Source: Rhineura floridana (Eukaryota > Chordata > Lepidosauria > Squamata > Rhineuridae). From it: a DNA stretch of 64,000 nt. Each line of letters starts with the position of its first letter. The stretch's first letter is position 1. Location: positions 4,377,501 through 4,441,500 of the forward strand of contig NC_084480.1 in NCBI RefSeq assembly GCF_030035675.1, given 5' to 3'. The notes beneath the pieces are model-generated. The model saw only the letters and a list, made by a program, of their open reading frames with translations. It was not told the origin of the DNA and ran no database searches. Made by a program: the position numbers and the translations under genes. Positions 36,201 through 45,436 of the stretch are shown piece by piece.

Positions 36201-38594
36201 CAAACATAGTCAACTCAAGTCAGGTGTGGTGAAGTAATTATCAAGCAGGTTCAACTCATTGCATGCTACAGAGTTCTATATTTCTTTGAATTTGGGTTTC
36301 AGTTTGCTTTACATGACAACAGCAATAAGGAAAATACCAGAAAAAGGTTGTCTTAATACTTTACTGAAGAGTTTAATTTTGTGAGTATATTTTGAAAATA
36401 TTGACTGTAATTGTTCTTTTAGAATTAGATATGTATTCAAGTTGTTAGAGTTTTACAACTATATTTTGATATATAATAAAATCAACATTTGGCTGCAACA
36501 TTTCTGTAACTGTGTTCTCCCAGAAATGAAAATGAGTGTGTTTAAGTTTGTTAGTATGTATTTAAGTTGTTAGAGTTTTGTAATTATATTTTGAAAATAA
36601 TGAAAGCAATATTTGACTGCAATATATTTTTGTAATTGTAACTGTGTCCTTCTCAAAATGAATGTGTGTGTTTAAGTTGTTAGTATGTTTTTTTAAGAAT
36701 ATTCATTGTTTTGTATTTTAGCCCCTGATGAAGGCTTGACTACACAGGCTGAAACGCGTTGGGCTTTAACATATTTTATACAGAAATTTCTTTTTTTTTA
36801 TATACAAGAAATTACTGGTGCCACTGTGCACAGAATAAAGCCACATCTTTCCAGCATTCTGGTTTTTGACCTCCTTTTTGTGCTTCCAGTGAATGCTTCA
36901 CACTTTTTATCTTGTTATTCAAGAACCAATGGGAGACTTCTCCTTGTAATTTGACTAACCCAGGAATGGGGAAATTGCAGCCCTCCAGATGCTGCTGGAC
37001 TCCAGTTCCCATCATCCCTCACTATTGGCCATGCTGGCTGGGGCTGATGGAAGTCCAGTAACATTTGGAGGGCCACAGATGTTCCCCATCCGTGGATCTG
37101 ATCCAAAGGATGTGGGGGAAGGGGAAACGACAAAAAAACCCTAAAGGAAGCAAAAGAAGAGGCCTTTGAAAGTAGCACTGAAAGAAATCTTTCTGCACAA
37201 TAACGAGAACCTTTGTGAAATGATAAAACAGCCAATGCGTTTTGGTTGACAACCCTCCTTAGAAACACAGCAACACCTCAGTTAACAAATTCCCCGGGAA
37301 AGAAGCTCCTTTTTACAAAGTCTTTTTTGGGTGGGGGGCACACACTCTGACATAGTCGGAATGTGGCTCCTTATCTACTGGATTGTGGCTGCTGGAGGCA
37401 GCTCTCTCACGCGTGGCTGGAATGACGCTCCTTGTCGGGCTGTGCAGGTGCCTCCATAGAAAACAGTGCTTCCCCTGGAAGCACTGTTTACTGCAGACAC
37501 ATCTGCTTGAATGTAGGGGAAGAGGGCAGAGAGAATGTAGGGGAAGATGGCACAGGGTGGTGGCAGCTGCCTGTTCTGCCTGCTTGAGTGTAAGAAGGCT
37601 TCCTCTATGTGAAAGCTTGCCTAACCTGGTTGTTTCATTACACTCAAAGGCCCTTTTCCCTAATAGCTAACCTTCCAAATGCATATCAGCGGTGGGTTCA
37701 GCGATCTCCTCCATTCACACTCTTTCTCTCATATACACACATTCACATATATTCTGACCCCCTAAGGCACACCCATCCATTCTGACACACACTTCTACCC
37801 ACTCCAGCAATTCAAACTGTCAAAGCCTCTTCGCTAGCGCACACTCTCTCTCTCTGTGTTCGTGCATGTGTGTGTAAGAGAGATCATGGAGACAGCAGGT
37901 AAACTTATAGGGTTAACCCTTCCTTCCCCAGCTGGCTTCTCTCCCTCCTCCACCACCACCACCCCTCAAATTCTCCAGGGAGCAGGGAAACTGCCTGAGA
38001 TAATTCAGGGGAAAAAATTAAGGAAGCAAATAGGGAAGATGCGATTAAAAGATGTGATGCAATGCCATTTCAGGTATGAACTGGAAGATACTGATGCTTG
38101 TCCTGAGTCCGCTGGCCTTTATCCTGGGGGTGATCATACTCTTGCTTAACATCCAGCACAACAGGTAAGATGGGGAGAGGGGGTGTCTGTCAAATGGGAA
38201 TTTCTCAATCAATCCATCAGTTAAGCTTAATGGCCACCTCAAATTGGCACCACTTAACATTTTAAGAATCCATTCACTTGGTTAGCCTATCCAACAGGCA
38301 ACTCTGCTGCTGGGAAATCCCTTTCTAGATCTCTTTAAGAATTTCAAAGTGAAACCTCCTTCTTCTTCCCACCTAAGGAAGAAGAAACAGCAGCTCTCAC
38401 CTTTGAAGAGCTGCCAGGTGGTTCACGAGGAGAGCCTTCCCTTACCTGGGTCACCCAGCACCAGCCCCAAGACGCAGATAATTCCCACGTCCCCCTGTCC
38501 TTCATTGAAGCATGGCGAGATCTTGATCGAATGGAAGGACGGAACCATCACCCCGCTCTTTGACAACATGAGCTATCAGCTATGCCAGATGTGA
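18117..38594 (+). CDS. Unrecognised type I membrane protein with one mannose-receptor-like cysteine-rich (ricin-type) domain; 5 exons
   Basis: A gene model read by eye. Exons are 18117-18171, 22130-22603, 30741-30881, 38074-38164 and 38378-38594. All junctions are GT-AG with phases 1, 1, 1 and 2 that match exactly, giving a 978-nt ORF (325 residues). In order it encodes a signal peptide ending in LLLHWLQG, a beta-trefoil domain with six cysteines (FLIKNVRLEKCVHASSHEAG, then W-rich blocks), a Thr-rich stalk with a sequon (NIT), a membrane helix (MLVLSPLAFILGVIILLLNI), a basic stop-transfer (RKKK) and a proline-rich tail ending in SYQLCQM. The trefoil resembles the N-terminal domain of the mannose receptor/PLA2R/DEC-205 family, but no FN2 or C-type lectin domain follows. 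I do not recognise the gene. A cell-surface receptor or glycan-binding role is inference. It lies between MYORG and NUDT2. The start ATG has a good Kozak context (gacaATGa). Confidence 0.75.
18850..18952. mobile_element. hAT-type palindromic MITE
   Basis: Shows TTGCCAACCTGGTGTTCTCC, ATGGGAGTTGTAGTTCAAAA and ACCAAGTTGGCAAAAGCTG. It is the same family as 6627-6764, here in intron 1 of the lectin-like gene. The target duplication is not clear. Confidence 0.7.
19030..19425. other. AT-rich intron sequence, possibly an old L1-like 3' UTR
   Basis: This A/T-rich stretch begins with a TTTATTTATTG block. Its composition is like the 3' UTR of the L1-like elements at 24-28 kb, but I cannot match specific blocks. 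It has no coding support. Confidence 0.25.
19460..20625 (+). mobile_element. CR1 LINE 3' fragment interrupted by a 5S-SINE
   Basis: Matches the CR1 copy at 56605-57550 block by block (GTGAATGGG...AAAATGGCAAATGCAATTCA, GGGGTTGTAGTGGATAGC, AAAGGTATTGAAAATAAAAC, then the CR1 3' UTR ending GGATTCTTCTTATGTTCTTA). The coding part has stops (for example GAATGAGAC where the intact copy reads GAGAGAGAC), so it is an inactive, 5'-truncated copy. A SINE occupies 19810-20025. Confidence 0.9.
19810..20025 (+). mobile_element. 5S rRNA-headed SINE nested in CR1
   Basis: A 216-bp insertion flanked by a 7-bp duplication AGAGTTG (19803-19809 and 20026-20032); removing it restores CR1 continuity. The first 90 bp follow the 3' two-thirds of 5S rRNA (GATCTTGGAAGCTAAGCA, GGCCTGGTTAGTAGTTGGAT, GACCGCTTGGGAATACCAGG). 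The rest is the GGTAAACCACCTCTGAATAC...GGGTCGCCATAAGTTG body that also makes up the tRNA-headed SINE at 29334-29551. So two SINEs with different pol III heads share one body. Confidence 0.88.
20922..21029. mobile_element. hAT-type palindromic MITE with near-perfect TSD
   Basis: Begins CAGCTTTCCCCAACC and ends GGTTGGTGAAGGCTG. It is flanked by CCTTAGAT on the left and CCTTACAT on the right, an 8-bp duplication with one mismatch. Same family as 6627-6764. Confidence 0.8.
22130..22603 (+). CDS. Lectin-like gene exon 2: cysteine-rich beta-trefoil domain
   Basis: The acceptor TTCTCCACAG and donor GAAG|GTAGGC bound a 474-nt open exon. It encodes about 158 residues with six Cys (EKC, ADC, RQC, EAC, WVC, IIC) and the ricin-fold aromatic pattern (HHHWSWDAATQAIINW, QVWVCSRKGHLTLQGQGL, KFSRWKTA). 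The spacing and the FLIxN...C start match the N-terminal cysteine-rich domain of mannose receptor family proteins. In MRC1 that domain binds sulfated glycans; whether the ligand pocket is kept here cannot be read by eye. The last 30 residues are acidic and lead into the stalk. Confidence 0.8.
22731..23046. mobile_element. hAT-type nonautonomous transposon (316 bp), perfect 8-bp TSD
   Basis: Starts CAGGAGTGGGGAACC and ends GGTTGCCCACCACTG. It is flanked by CCTTAATG on both sides (22723-22730 and 23047-23054). The interior contains AACCTTCTGAGGGCCACACC and a GCATTCCAGCCACC block shared with the copy at 58795-59098. It lies only 127 bp after exon 2 of the lectin-like gene. Confidence 0.88.
23055..23235 (-). 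mobile_element. Degraded tRNA-SINE
   Basis: Minus-strand copy of the 3895 SINE family. It shows the complement of the tail (TGGTCCACCTAGCCCAGTAT, TACACTGATTGGCAGTAG) and the head region (TGTCAGGAATTGAACCTGGG). Confidence 0.65.
25055..25705 (+). CDS. L1 ORF1p-like protein, copy A
   Basis: An intact ORF in the L1-like element. The likely start is the ATG at 25055 (aaaATGg), 27 nt inside the longest frame. Residues about 1-45 look like a coiled coil (MAIKKVAENLEIT then a heptad-like stretch). Four imperfect tandem repeats of 10-13 residues follow (VPVREETPEIGIG type). Then comes an RRM/C-terminal region resembling L1 ORF1p (IEKIYGINCSH, YFEKKNRDMILQQYF, RMDGKKIFGIEVIP). It ends earlier than L1 ORF1p usually does. 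ORF1p is an RNA-binding trimer in L1; function here is inference. Confidence 0.75.
   Translation: MAIKKVAENLEITMFQRIMNEIEITKIELSKMKQEIKDIRVPVREVTLEGVPVREETPEIGIGVPVREETLETGIGVPVREEIPEIGTNVEQEQDLESMDFRNKIYCLELNVISEEINEDSRDKVINGMDYLLDWNDVMEPNIEKIYGINCSHVTMEKLLRDDPVYFEKKNRDMILQQYFSNLFRMDGKKIFGIEVIPIRLLLYDYGFDSKIIMEY
25956..27948 (-). mobile_element. Full-length ORF1-only L1-like element, copy B, nested in copy A
   Basis: A complete 1,993-bp antisense copy. Its poly(T) is at the left end (about 25956-25971) and its 5' end (complement of GACTTCCGGG) at 27948. It is flanked by a perfect 16-bp duplication GATAGATATATTTCTT (25940-25955 and 27949-27964). It inserted into the 3' UTR of copy A. Copies A and B together form an inverted repeat with arms of about 1.66 kb around a 335-bp spacer. 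Confidence 0.9.
26541..27191 (-). CDS. L1 ORF1p-like protein, copy B
   Basis: Same protein as in copy A, also unbroken. Only seven residue differences are visible over 225 codons of the longer frame (for example QRIMNE/QKIMDE, EINED/EMNED, MDYLL/MDNLL). The four-unit VPVREE repeat is kept. Two open copies this similar suggest recent amplification. Confidence 0.75.
   Translation of the reverse strand: MAIKKVAENLEITMFQKIMDEIEIMKIELSKMKQEIKDIRVPVREVTLEGVPVREETPEIGTGVPVREVTLETGIGVPVREEIPEIGTNVEQEQDLESMDFRNKIYCLELNVISEEMNEDSRDKVINGMDNLLDWNDVMEPNIEKIYGINCSHVTMEKLLRDDPVYFEKKNRDMILQQYFSNLFRMDGKKIFGIEVIPIRLLLYDYGFDSKIIMEY
28321..28528. other. Intron 2 sequence, no feature recognised
   Basis: Short stretch between the L1-like element and the next MITE, with nothing recognisable. 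Confidence 0.3.
28529..28806. mobile_element. Long-TIR MITE
   Basis: An imperfect palindrome of about 278 bp. The outer arms (GGCCGCACCCACACCTGACT against the complement of GGTGTGGATGTGGCC) and inner arms (CCCAAAGAATCCTGGGAAGT and ACTTCCCAGGATTCTTTGGG, then GAAGGGTGCTGAGAG and CTCTCAGCACCCTTC) pair closely. A related, worn copy is near 3355-3470 (CAAAGAATTCTGGGAA / TTCCCAGGATTCTTTG). Superfamily not determined; hAT is likely. Confidence 0.7.
28997..29055 (+). mobile_element. Fragment of tRNA-headed SINE
   Basis: Carries GTTGGACTACGACCTGGGAG and the B-box GGTTCGAATCCCC, as in the complete copy 340 bp downstream. The rest of the SINE is missing. Confidence 0.7.
29334..29551 (+). mobile_element. 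Complete tRNA-headed SINE (squamate type) with 11-bp TSD
   Basis: A 218-bp SINE flanked by ATAGTGAATGC (29323-29333 and 29552-29562). The head has an A-box (TGGTGTAGTGGTTAAGG) and B-box (GATTCGAATCC). The body reads GGTAAACCACCTCTGAAT...ACCATGAAAACCC, and the end is GGGTCGCCATAAGTCGGAAT. This end resembles the BovB/RTE-mobilised SINE tails of squamates. Confidence 0.9.
29563..30740. other. Intron 2 remainder; probable old LINE 3' remnants
   Basis: A LINE tail block (GATATCCCATCCTTCCTCCC) lies at about 29768-29800. The stretch at about 29990-30350 (GCTTTCAGGCTTAGAATCTA and following) looks like a minus-strand L2-like remnant, but no frame survives. Confidence 0.4.
30741..30881 (+). CDS. Lectin-like gene exon 3: stalk
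   Basis: The acceptor TATTTTCCCCCCAG is strong. There are two possible phase-1 donors, GCAG|GTGAAG (exon end 30875) and GAAG|GTGAGT (exon end 30881, preferred). The exon encodes about 47 Ser/Thr-rich residues (TRTTYAASILEDEPNITTTL) with one N-glycosylation sequon, consistent with an extended juxtamembrane stalk. The two donors would differ by two residues. Confidence 0.65.
31775..31982 (-). mobile_element. L2 LINE 3' end, short truncated copy
   Basis: The same tail as the 4920-5735 copy (ATATACCGCCCGACTAGC, AGCTCTCTGGG), then the start of the C-terminal ORF region (AACCTGGCGCCGAAAGG, GTCGGCGCCAGGCATACCTC, GAGACTATTCCACTTTC). It is 5'-truncated after about 200 bp. Confidence 0.85.
33015..33120. 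mobile_element. hAT-type palindromic MITE, degraded
   Basis: Shows TTTTGCCAACCCAGGGTCCT, GCATGCTGGCTGGGGCTGCT, AACATCTGGAGGGCACTG and GGCTCGGCAACCGCTGG. Located in intron 3 of the lectin-like gene. Confidence 0.65.
34561..34610 (-). ncRNA. Hammerhead-ribozyme-like motif, left arm
   Basis: Exact inverted counterpart of the right-arm motif, on the minus strand, carrying the same core, hairpin and GAAA blocks. Predicted cleavage lies at about 34569 (minus strand). Confidence 0.55.
34880..36193 (+). CDS. Penelope-like reverse transcriptase (C-terminal part) plus GIY-YIG endonuclease
   Basis: An open frame of 437 codons. Residues about 20-140 carry RT motifs of the Penelope/TERT-related lineage (GVAMGCPMAPEIANLYM, the catalytic WWRYIDDVFLIW, INFLDLDIKK). 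A Cys/His-rich linker follows (CGHCIFCKN, HLRHFSTCNTGG). The C-terminal GIY-YIG nuclease then shows GVIYIIQCGCKKLYIGQTS followed by a conserved Arg and RIGEHWSNLRN. This RT plus GIY-YIG order is diagnostic of Penelope elements. The upstream RT fingers are not in this frame, consistent with 5' truncation. Confidence 0.92.
   Translation: MDLRTEIYPPTHFLYDLAEIAMHNNYFKFDNHFYWQIKGVAMGCPMAPEIANLYMADFEKDINNESRVKQLIGWWRYIDDVFLIWRGTPESLNDFVRWVNNKNTNIQFDYQYNLDQINFLDLDIKKLNNSLHTKIYKKPTDKNTYLKYDSSHPKVLRDNLPHGQFLRIKRNCTTEEDFLTQSSSLKKQLWNRGYPSPIIENNFKKAANKKREELFIKSSQKDSSRVNCILTFDHITNKLENSIRKHWHIVEHLKGCQEPPRISYKRTKNLKDILVHSDLKDVTQQRQSLLPGTTSPLGHHPCGHCIFCKNTSRMTVFVNPANQKKYHLRHFSTCNTGGVIYIIQCGCKKLYIGQTSRMVKIRIGEHWSNLRNNRRGAPLVEHHQCPHSITEYKFWVLEKVFGRNIDNLLRRKLYWILELDTMIPNGLNEEFNLLPLL
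36719..36768 (+). ncRNA. Hammerhead-ribozyme-like motif, right arm
   Basis: The core CTGATGA (36725-36731) is followed by a hairpin (GGCTTG / CAGGCT around ACTACA) and then GAAA (36751-36754). Stem I pairs GCCC before the core with GGGC after the predicted cleavage site (after 36760, ...GCGTT|GGGC). Stem III would be tiny (AC/GT around GC), as known for the minimal hammerheads of Penelope-like elements. One extra A follows CTGATGA. Confidence 0.6.
36961..37098. mobile_element. hAT-type palindromic MITE
   Basis: Begins CAGGAATGGGGAAATTGCAG and ends in ACAGATGTTCCCCATCCGTGG. It has the usual TTGGCCATGCTGGCTGGGGC centre. No clear target duplication was found. Confidence 0.7.
37099..38073. other. 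Intron 3 remainder, no gene recognised
   Basis: A pair of imperfect repeats GAATGTAGGGGAAGA(G/T)GG lies at about 37510-37550, and AC/CT-rich runs lie at about 37710-37880. No exon is supported before 38074. Confidence 0.35.
38074..38164 (+). CDS. Lectin-like gene exon 4: transmembrane helix
   Basis: Phase 1 in, phase 2 out. It encodes GMNWK, then a 20-odd residue hydrophobic helix (ILMLVLSPLAFILGVIILLL), then NIQHNR. The acceptor is GCCATTTCAG and the donor AACAG|GTAAGA. Another frame of the same stretch gives a longer but meaningless ORF; the splice phases select this one. Confidence 0.75.
38378..38594 (+). CDS. Lectin-like gene exon 5: cytoplasmic tail and stop
   Basis: Begins with KKKQQ after the acceptor CACCTAAG and runs to a TGA after YQLCQM. 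The tail is about 70 residues, rich in Ser and Pro in the middle (LPLPGSPSTSPKTQIIPTSP). A compact acidic/aromatic C-terminal block follows (HGEILIEWKDGTITPLFDN), with a possible tyrosine motif (SYQL, close to the YxxL type used for endocytosis). Confidence 0.7.
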
Positions 38595-39245
38595 TCTGAG
38601 CCGGCTCTGAATCTGCTTTCAGATCAAGGCTTTCTGGCAGGGACCTTCATACTGTGGTCAGGGCTTGGTTGTACGGCCCTCCCTTAGAATAACAGTCCTG
38701 ATAAGAAAACAGGTAACCTTGAGATAACTGTTTATGATCAACATTTGGCTTGCAGTTATGCTGGTAGGCAGAGAGTTTTAATGTGTCTAAAATGTACAAG
38801 TAGGTGCCCATGTTGTAGCCTGCATTAAGAAGTAACCAAGGGCTAGGCTAGGTTATGCTTGCCATGCTAAGTTGGAATAGTCCTCACAGGGGTGGCCCAT
38901 TTGCATGAAAGGTGAGCAGTTAGGACCCCACGAGCAAAGGGGATTGGGCAAGGAAGAGTCAGGTATTCTTAAGGACTAGTAACTTGCTTCACTCATCTCA
39001 GATTTTCAAGGACAAGATGAGGCTTCTGAAAGCAGCATGCACTATTAGCTCCACAGTGATACAATGATATCCTAAGAAAAGCAATGGAACGATTCTACTG
39101 TGAACGACTCTGGTTCCTAGTCCCTCTCACTGTGTATTAATTAAACTATGGCACTACTCTTTGCTTGACTCTTCTGGATGTCACTAAATCCACGCTGCCA
39201 CCGTCTGCCTGCGCTCAAATATAGTCTGTTAAAAATGTGGCTCAG

Positions 39246-39251
39246 AATAAA
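39246..39251 (+). terminator. Candidate polyadenylation signal of the lectin-like gene
   Basis: AATAAA about 650 nt after the stop codon, on the gene strand. It is the first AATAAA I see downstream of exon 5, which would make the intervening 38595-39245 the 3' UTR. Confidence 0.4.
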
Positions 39252-39917
39252 AGACTAAATGTGAATGGGATTTTTTTTTTAAAAAAAATACACACAATTT
39301 CTCATACCACATACTGCAGTTTTGTGTCGGTCATTGTACTGGGGCAGCCGAGGTTTCCCCCTCCCTGACACTAAGCTTCTTCAAGTTACTGCGAACAAAG
39401 TGGGGGCTCAGTGAGTTTTCTAAAGGACAAAAAGGAGCTGCAAGGAGCATGCTGCCTCCCGGCTGTGCTGTGCATCTAATCACTCTAAGGTTTTTACTGA
39501 GGACAGGCTACAGCCCACTAGCTCTGGAACTTGGTCACTGTAACCGCCTCCTGGAAGAAAATAATCCCAAGCTCTTGCAGAAGTAACTAAGGCCAATGGG
39601 ATCCCACAACACACTTGCCCTGCACCTCTCTTATGTGCAGTCAGGTCCAGGCATGCTGCTGGCCAGTTATGGCCAGGAGGCAGCAGTGGGACGAGGCTGT
39701 CTAGTGCCACCGTGCGGACTGTGTCCTGCACCACATACTCCCTAGTTACAAAACTATACGGGTGTAAGCAACAACACAGGAGGCAAGAGTTCTGCTGTGA
39801 CAAGGTCACACACCTGAGTGTTGTGGCTGCTGCTGGCCACCATCTTTTAAGGCAGCAACTTCGATAGATGCTGCCTGCAGGCGTGACGTGCATTGACCTC
39901 CAGGATGGCTGCATTGT

Positions 39918-40082
39918 TGAAAACCGGTCACTGGAAACCGCAGGAGGGGAGAATGCTCTTGTGCTCAGGTCCTGCTTGCGGACTCCCCATAATGGGCATC
40001 TGGCTGGCCACTGTGAGAACAGGATGATGGACTAGATGGGCCACTGGGCTGATCCAGCAGCTGGGCTCTTTTTATATTCTTA
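39918..40082 (+). mobile_element. CR1 LINE 3' UTR fragment
   Basis: Matches the 3' UTR of the CR1 at 57340-57550 (GAAACCGCAGGAGGGGAGA, GGTCCTGCTTGCGGACTCCC, ACTGTGAGAACAGGATGATG, GATGGGCCACTGGGCTGATC). It is severely 5'-truncated. Confidence 0.8.
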
Positions 40083-40084
40083 CC

Positions 40085-40205
40085 TGTTTATCTTCACAAC
40101 AATCCTCTGAGGTAGGTTAGGCTGAGAGGCAGTGATTGGCCCAAGGTCTGTGTGGGTCTCCCTGCTCCTAGTCTGACACACTAACCACTATGCCACACTG
40201 GCTCA
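40085..40205 (-). mobile_element. tRNA-headed SINE fragment
   Basis: Minus-strand SINE piece. CACTAACCACTATGCCACAC is the complement of the A-box region GTGTGGxxTAGTGGTTAxxG found at 29340. GTAGGTTAGGCTGAGAGGCA is a body block. Confidence 0.65.
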
Positions 40206-40359
40206 AAAGCAGAGATCGAAGCCTATAAAGGTATTAAGAAAAGGATGACAGGATCTGGAAAATGGTTAGCTTTCTGTCCACATGAACACTCTTTATCACA
40301 TACAGGCAACCCCGCATAGCCCTGCAAACATTGCAGAGAGCTTACACAAATATCTAGGA

Positions 40360-40580
40360 AACTGCCTTGCTGGGTCAGACCAAAGGCCCATTTAGTCCAG
40401 CATTGTTTCTAACATAAACAAGGTCACCAAAATGCCTACGGAACGTTCACAAGCAGCCACAGCAGTGACCAGGATGCTGTCCACATCAGTTTCCCACCAT
40501 GCAGCACTCAAAAGGAATATGCCTCCTCTGAACCATCCACTTAGTTAGAGTGTCTAATAGTAATTGCTAAATCTCTCCTC
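40360..40580 (-). mobile_element. CR1-related 3' UTR remnant
   Basis: TGGGTCAGACCAAAGGCCCA and TTTAGTCCAGCATTGTTTCT match the complement of the common CR1 3' end, and the remainder is diverged. There is no coding potential. Confidence 0.5.
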
Positions 40581-40825
40581 TATGGACATTACAGGGTTCC
40601 ATAAACTCCAAATGCATCCGGCTCCTGGTTTGCCTATTGTCAATGCCTAGTGTTAGAGACTTAGAAGTTGGTAAAAAGCCTTCTTGAGGCTAGTTTTGAA
40701 TTCTGTTCATGCTAAATGCCCCTCTGTAAGAATACAGGGAAACAGAAGCATCCACACTCTAAGCAGCTTGACACAATTACAATACATCTGCAGAAGATTT
40801 GCATTTCCCCCCAGTATTCTCTGCT

Positions 40826-40831
40826 TTTATT
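40826..40831 (-). terminator. Candidate NUDT2 polyadenylation signal
   Basis: AATAAA on the minus strand about 60 nt after the NUDT2 stop codon, which would give a very short 3' UTR. Placed by motif only. Confidence 0.35.
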
Positions 40832-40889
40832 TCTATGGAATTAGCAGTGAAATTTCAGCTAAAAACAATCTTGCATTCCCCCAGAGCAT

Positions 40890-44600
<3,711 letters not shown>

Positions 44601-44969
44601 TCATCATCCCTGATCATTGCCCATAGGATATGTAGTCCAAATATCTAAAGGGCACCAGGTTAGGAAAGGTTCCTTGTGTTTAGCTGAATGTTCTTAGAAT
44701 CCTGATTTCACAGGGTTCTTGATCGGGGGCGCTTCTAAGTGTGTTTAGTTGAATATGTGAAGAATCCCCCTTTAGACCTTTTCACTCAAATGTGGGAACT
44801 TTGGAGGTTCAACTGGGGCGTCTGGTGTATGCAGGGATATTGGGAGTGTCAGGTATGCCCCCACAAGCTCTACAAAATGATGTGGGGTGGAATTTTTTCC
44901 CCAGTGCTTTATTTTTCCATGGAAGATTTCAAAAGTTAATTAGTAAGTTTCACAAGTTATTTAGAAACA

Positions 44970-45182
44970 ATGAATGAATTGCCTAGGGAGGCAGTGCGCT
45001 CTCAAACTCTGGGGGCATTCAAGAGGCAGCTAGACAGCAACCTGTTGGGTACGCTTTATTTACTTATTAAATTTATACTCTGCTCTTCCTCCCAGTAGCT
45101 ATAAGATGGATTCCTGCACTGAGCAGGGGGTTGGACTTGATGGCCTTATAGGGTTCCAACTCTACTATTCTGTTTCTATAAA
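44970..45182 (+). mobile_element. CR1 3' end of a second subfamily, with inserted LINE tail
   Basis: The blocks TGAATTGCCTAGGGAGGCAG, GGGGGCATTCAAGAGGCAGC, GGGGGTTGGACTTGATGGCC and TCCAACTCTACTATTCTGTT are a CR1 3' end with an ATTCTxTx-type terminus. It differs from the ATGTTCTT-ended CR1 at 57.5 kb. A minus-strand LINE tail (ATTAAATTTATACTCTGCTC...TCCTCCCAGTAGC) interrupts it at about 45055-45103. Confidence 0.75.
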
Positions 45183-45189
45183 TGGATGC

Positions 45190-45436
45190 CCTTCTTTAGA
45201 ATGCACACCTTAATGTGGGGAAGGGGTTTGAGAGTGTTGAAGAAGCTGAGAGCAAAACCGTCAGGAGTCTAGACCAAGAGGCTAAACTCCTAGCAGGGGC
45301 ACCCAAGGCGGAATGGTCAAAGCTGAGACACCAGACTAAGATACATCCAAACTCAGAGGAAGGCAGTGGTAAACCACCTCTGAATACCTCTTACTACGAA
45401 AACCCTATGAACCAAGTATCCAAAATGCAACACGAG
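45190..45436 (+). mobile_element. BovB/RTE LINE, 5' part (before L2 insertion)
   Basis: GTTGAAGAAGCTGAGAGCAA, AGTCTAGACCAAGAGGCTAA, AAACTCAGAGGAAGGCAGTG and CCAAAATGCAACACGAGA match what I recall of the upstream region of squamate BovB. The GGTAAACCACCTCTGAATAC block is the piece shared with the local SINEs. The element resumes at 48198 after a nested L2. Confidence 0.65.

Larger units (their letters stand above)
34445..36884 (+). mobile_element. Penelope-like element with 374-bp inverted arms
   Basis: A 2.44-kb element. Its left arm (34445-34818) is a near-identical inverted copy of its right arm (36511-36884). Between them lies a Penelope-type coding region and an AT-rich 3' UTR with a tandem duplication of about 120 bp (around 36433-36550 and 36551-36690). 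Inverted partial 5' copies and pseudo-LTR structures are known in Penelope-like retroelements. The N-terminal part of the RT is absent, so it is a truncated copy. It lies in intron 3 of the lectin-like gene, sense to it. Confidence 0.88.

Noticed and set aside
38041-38149. Alternative frame over exon 4 (YELEDTDACPESAGLYPGGD)
   Set aside because: The splice phases from exons 3 and 5 require the frame that encodes a membrane helix.
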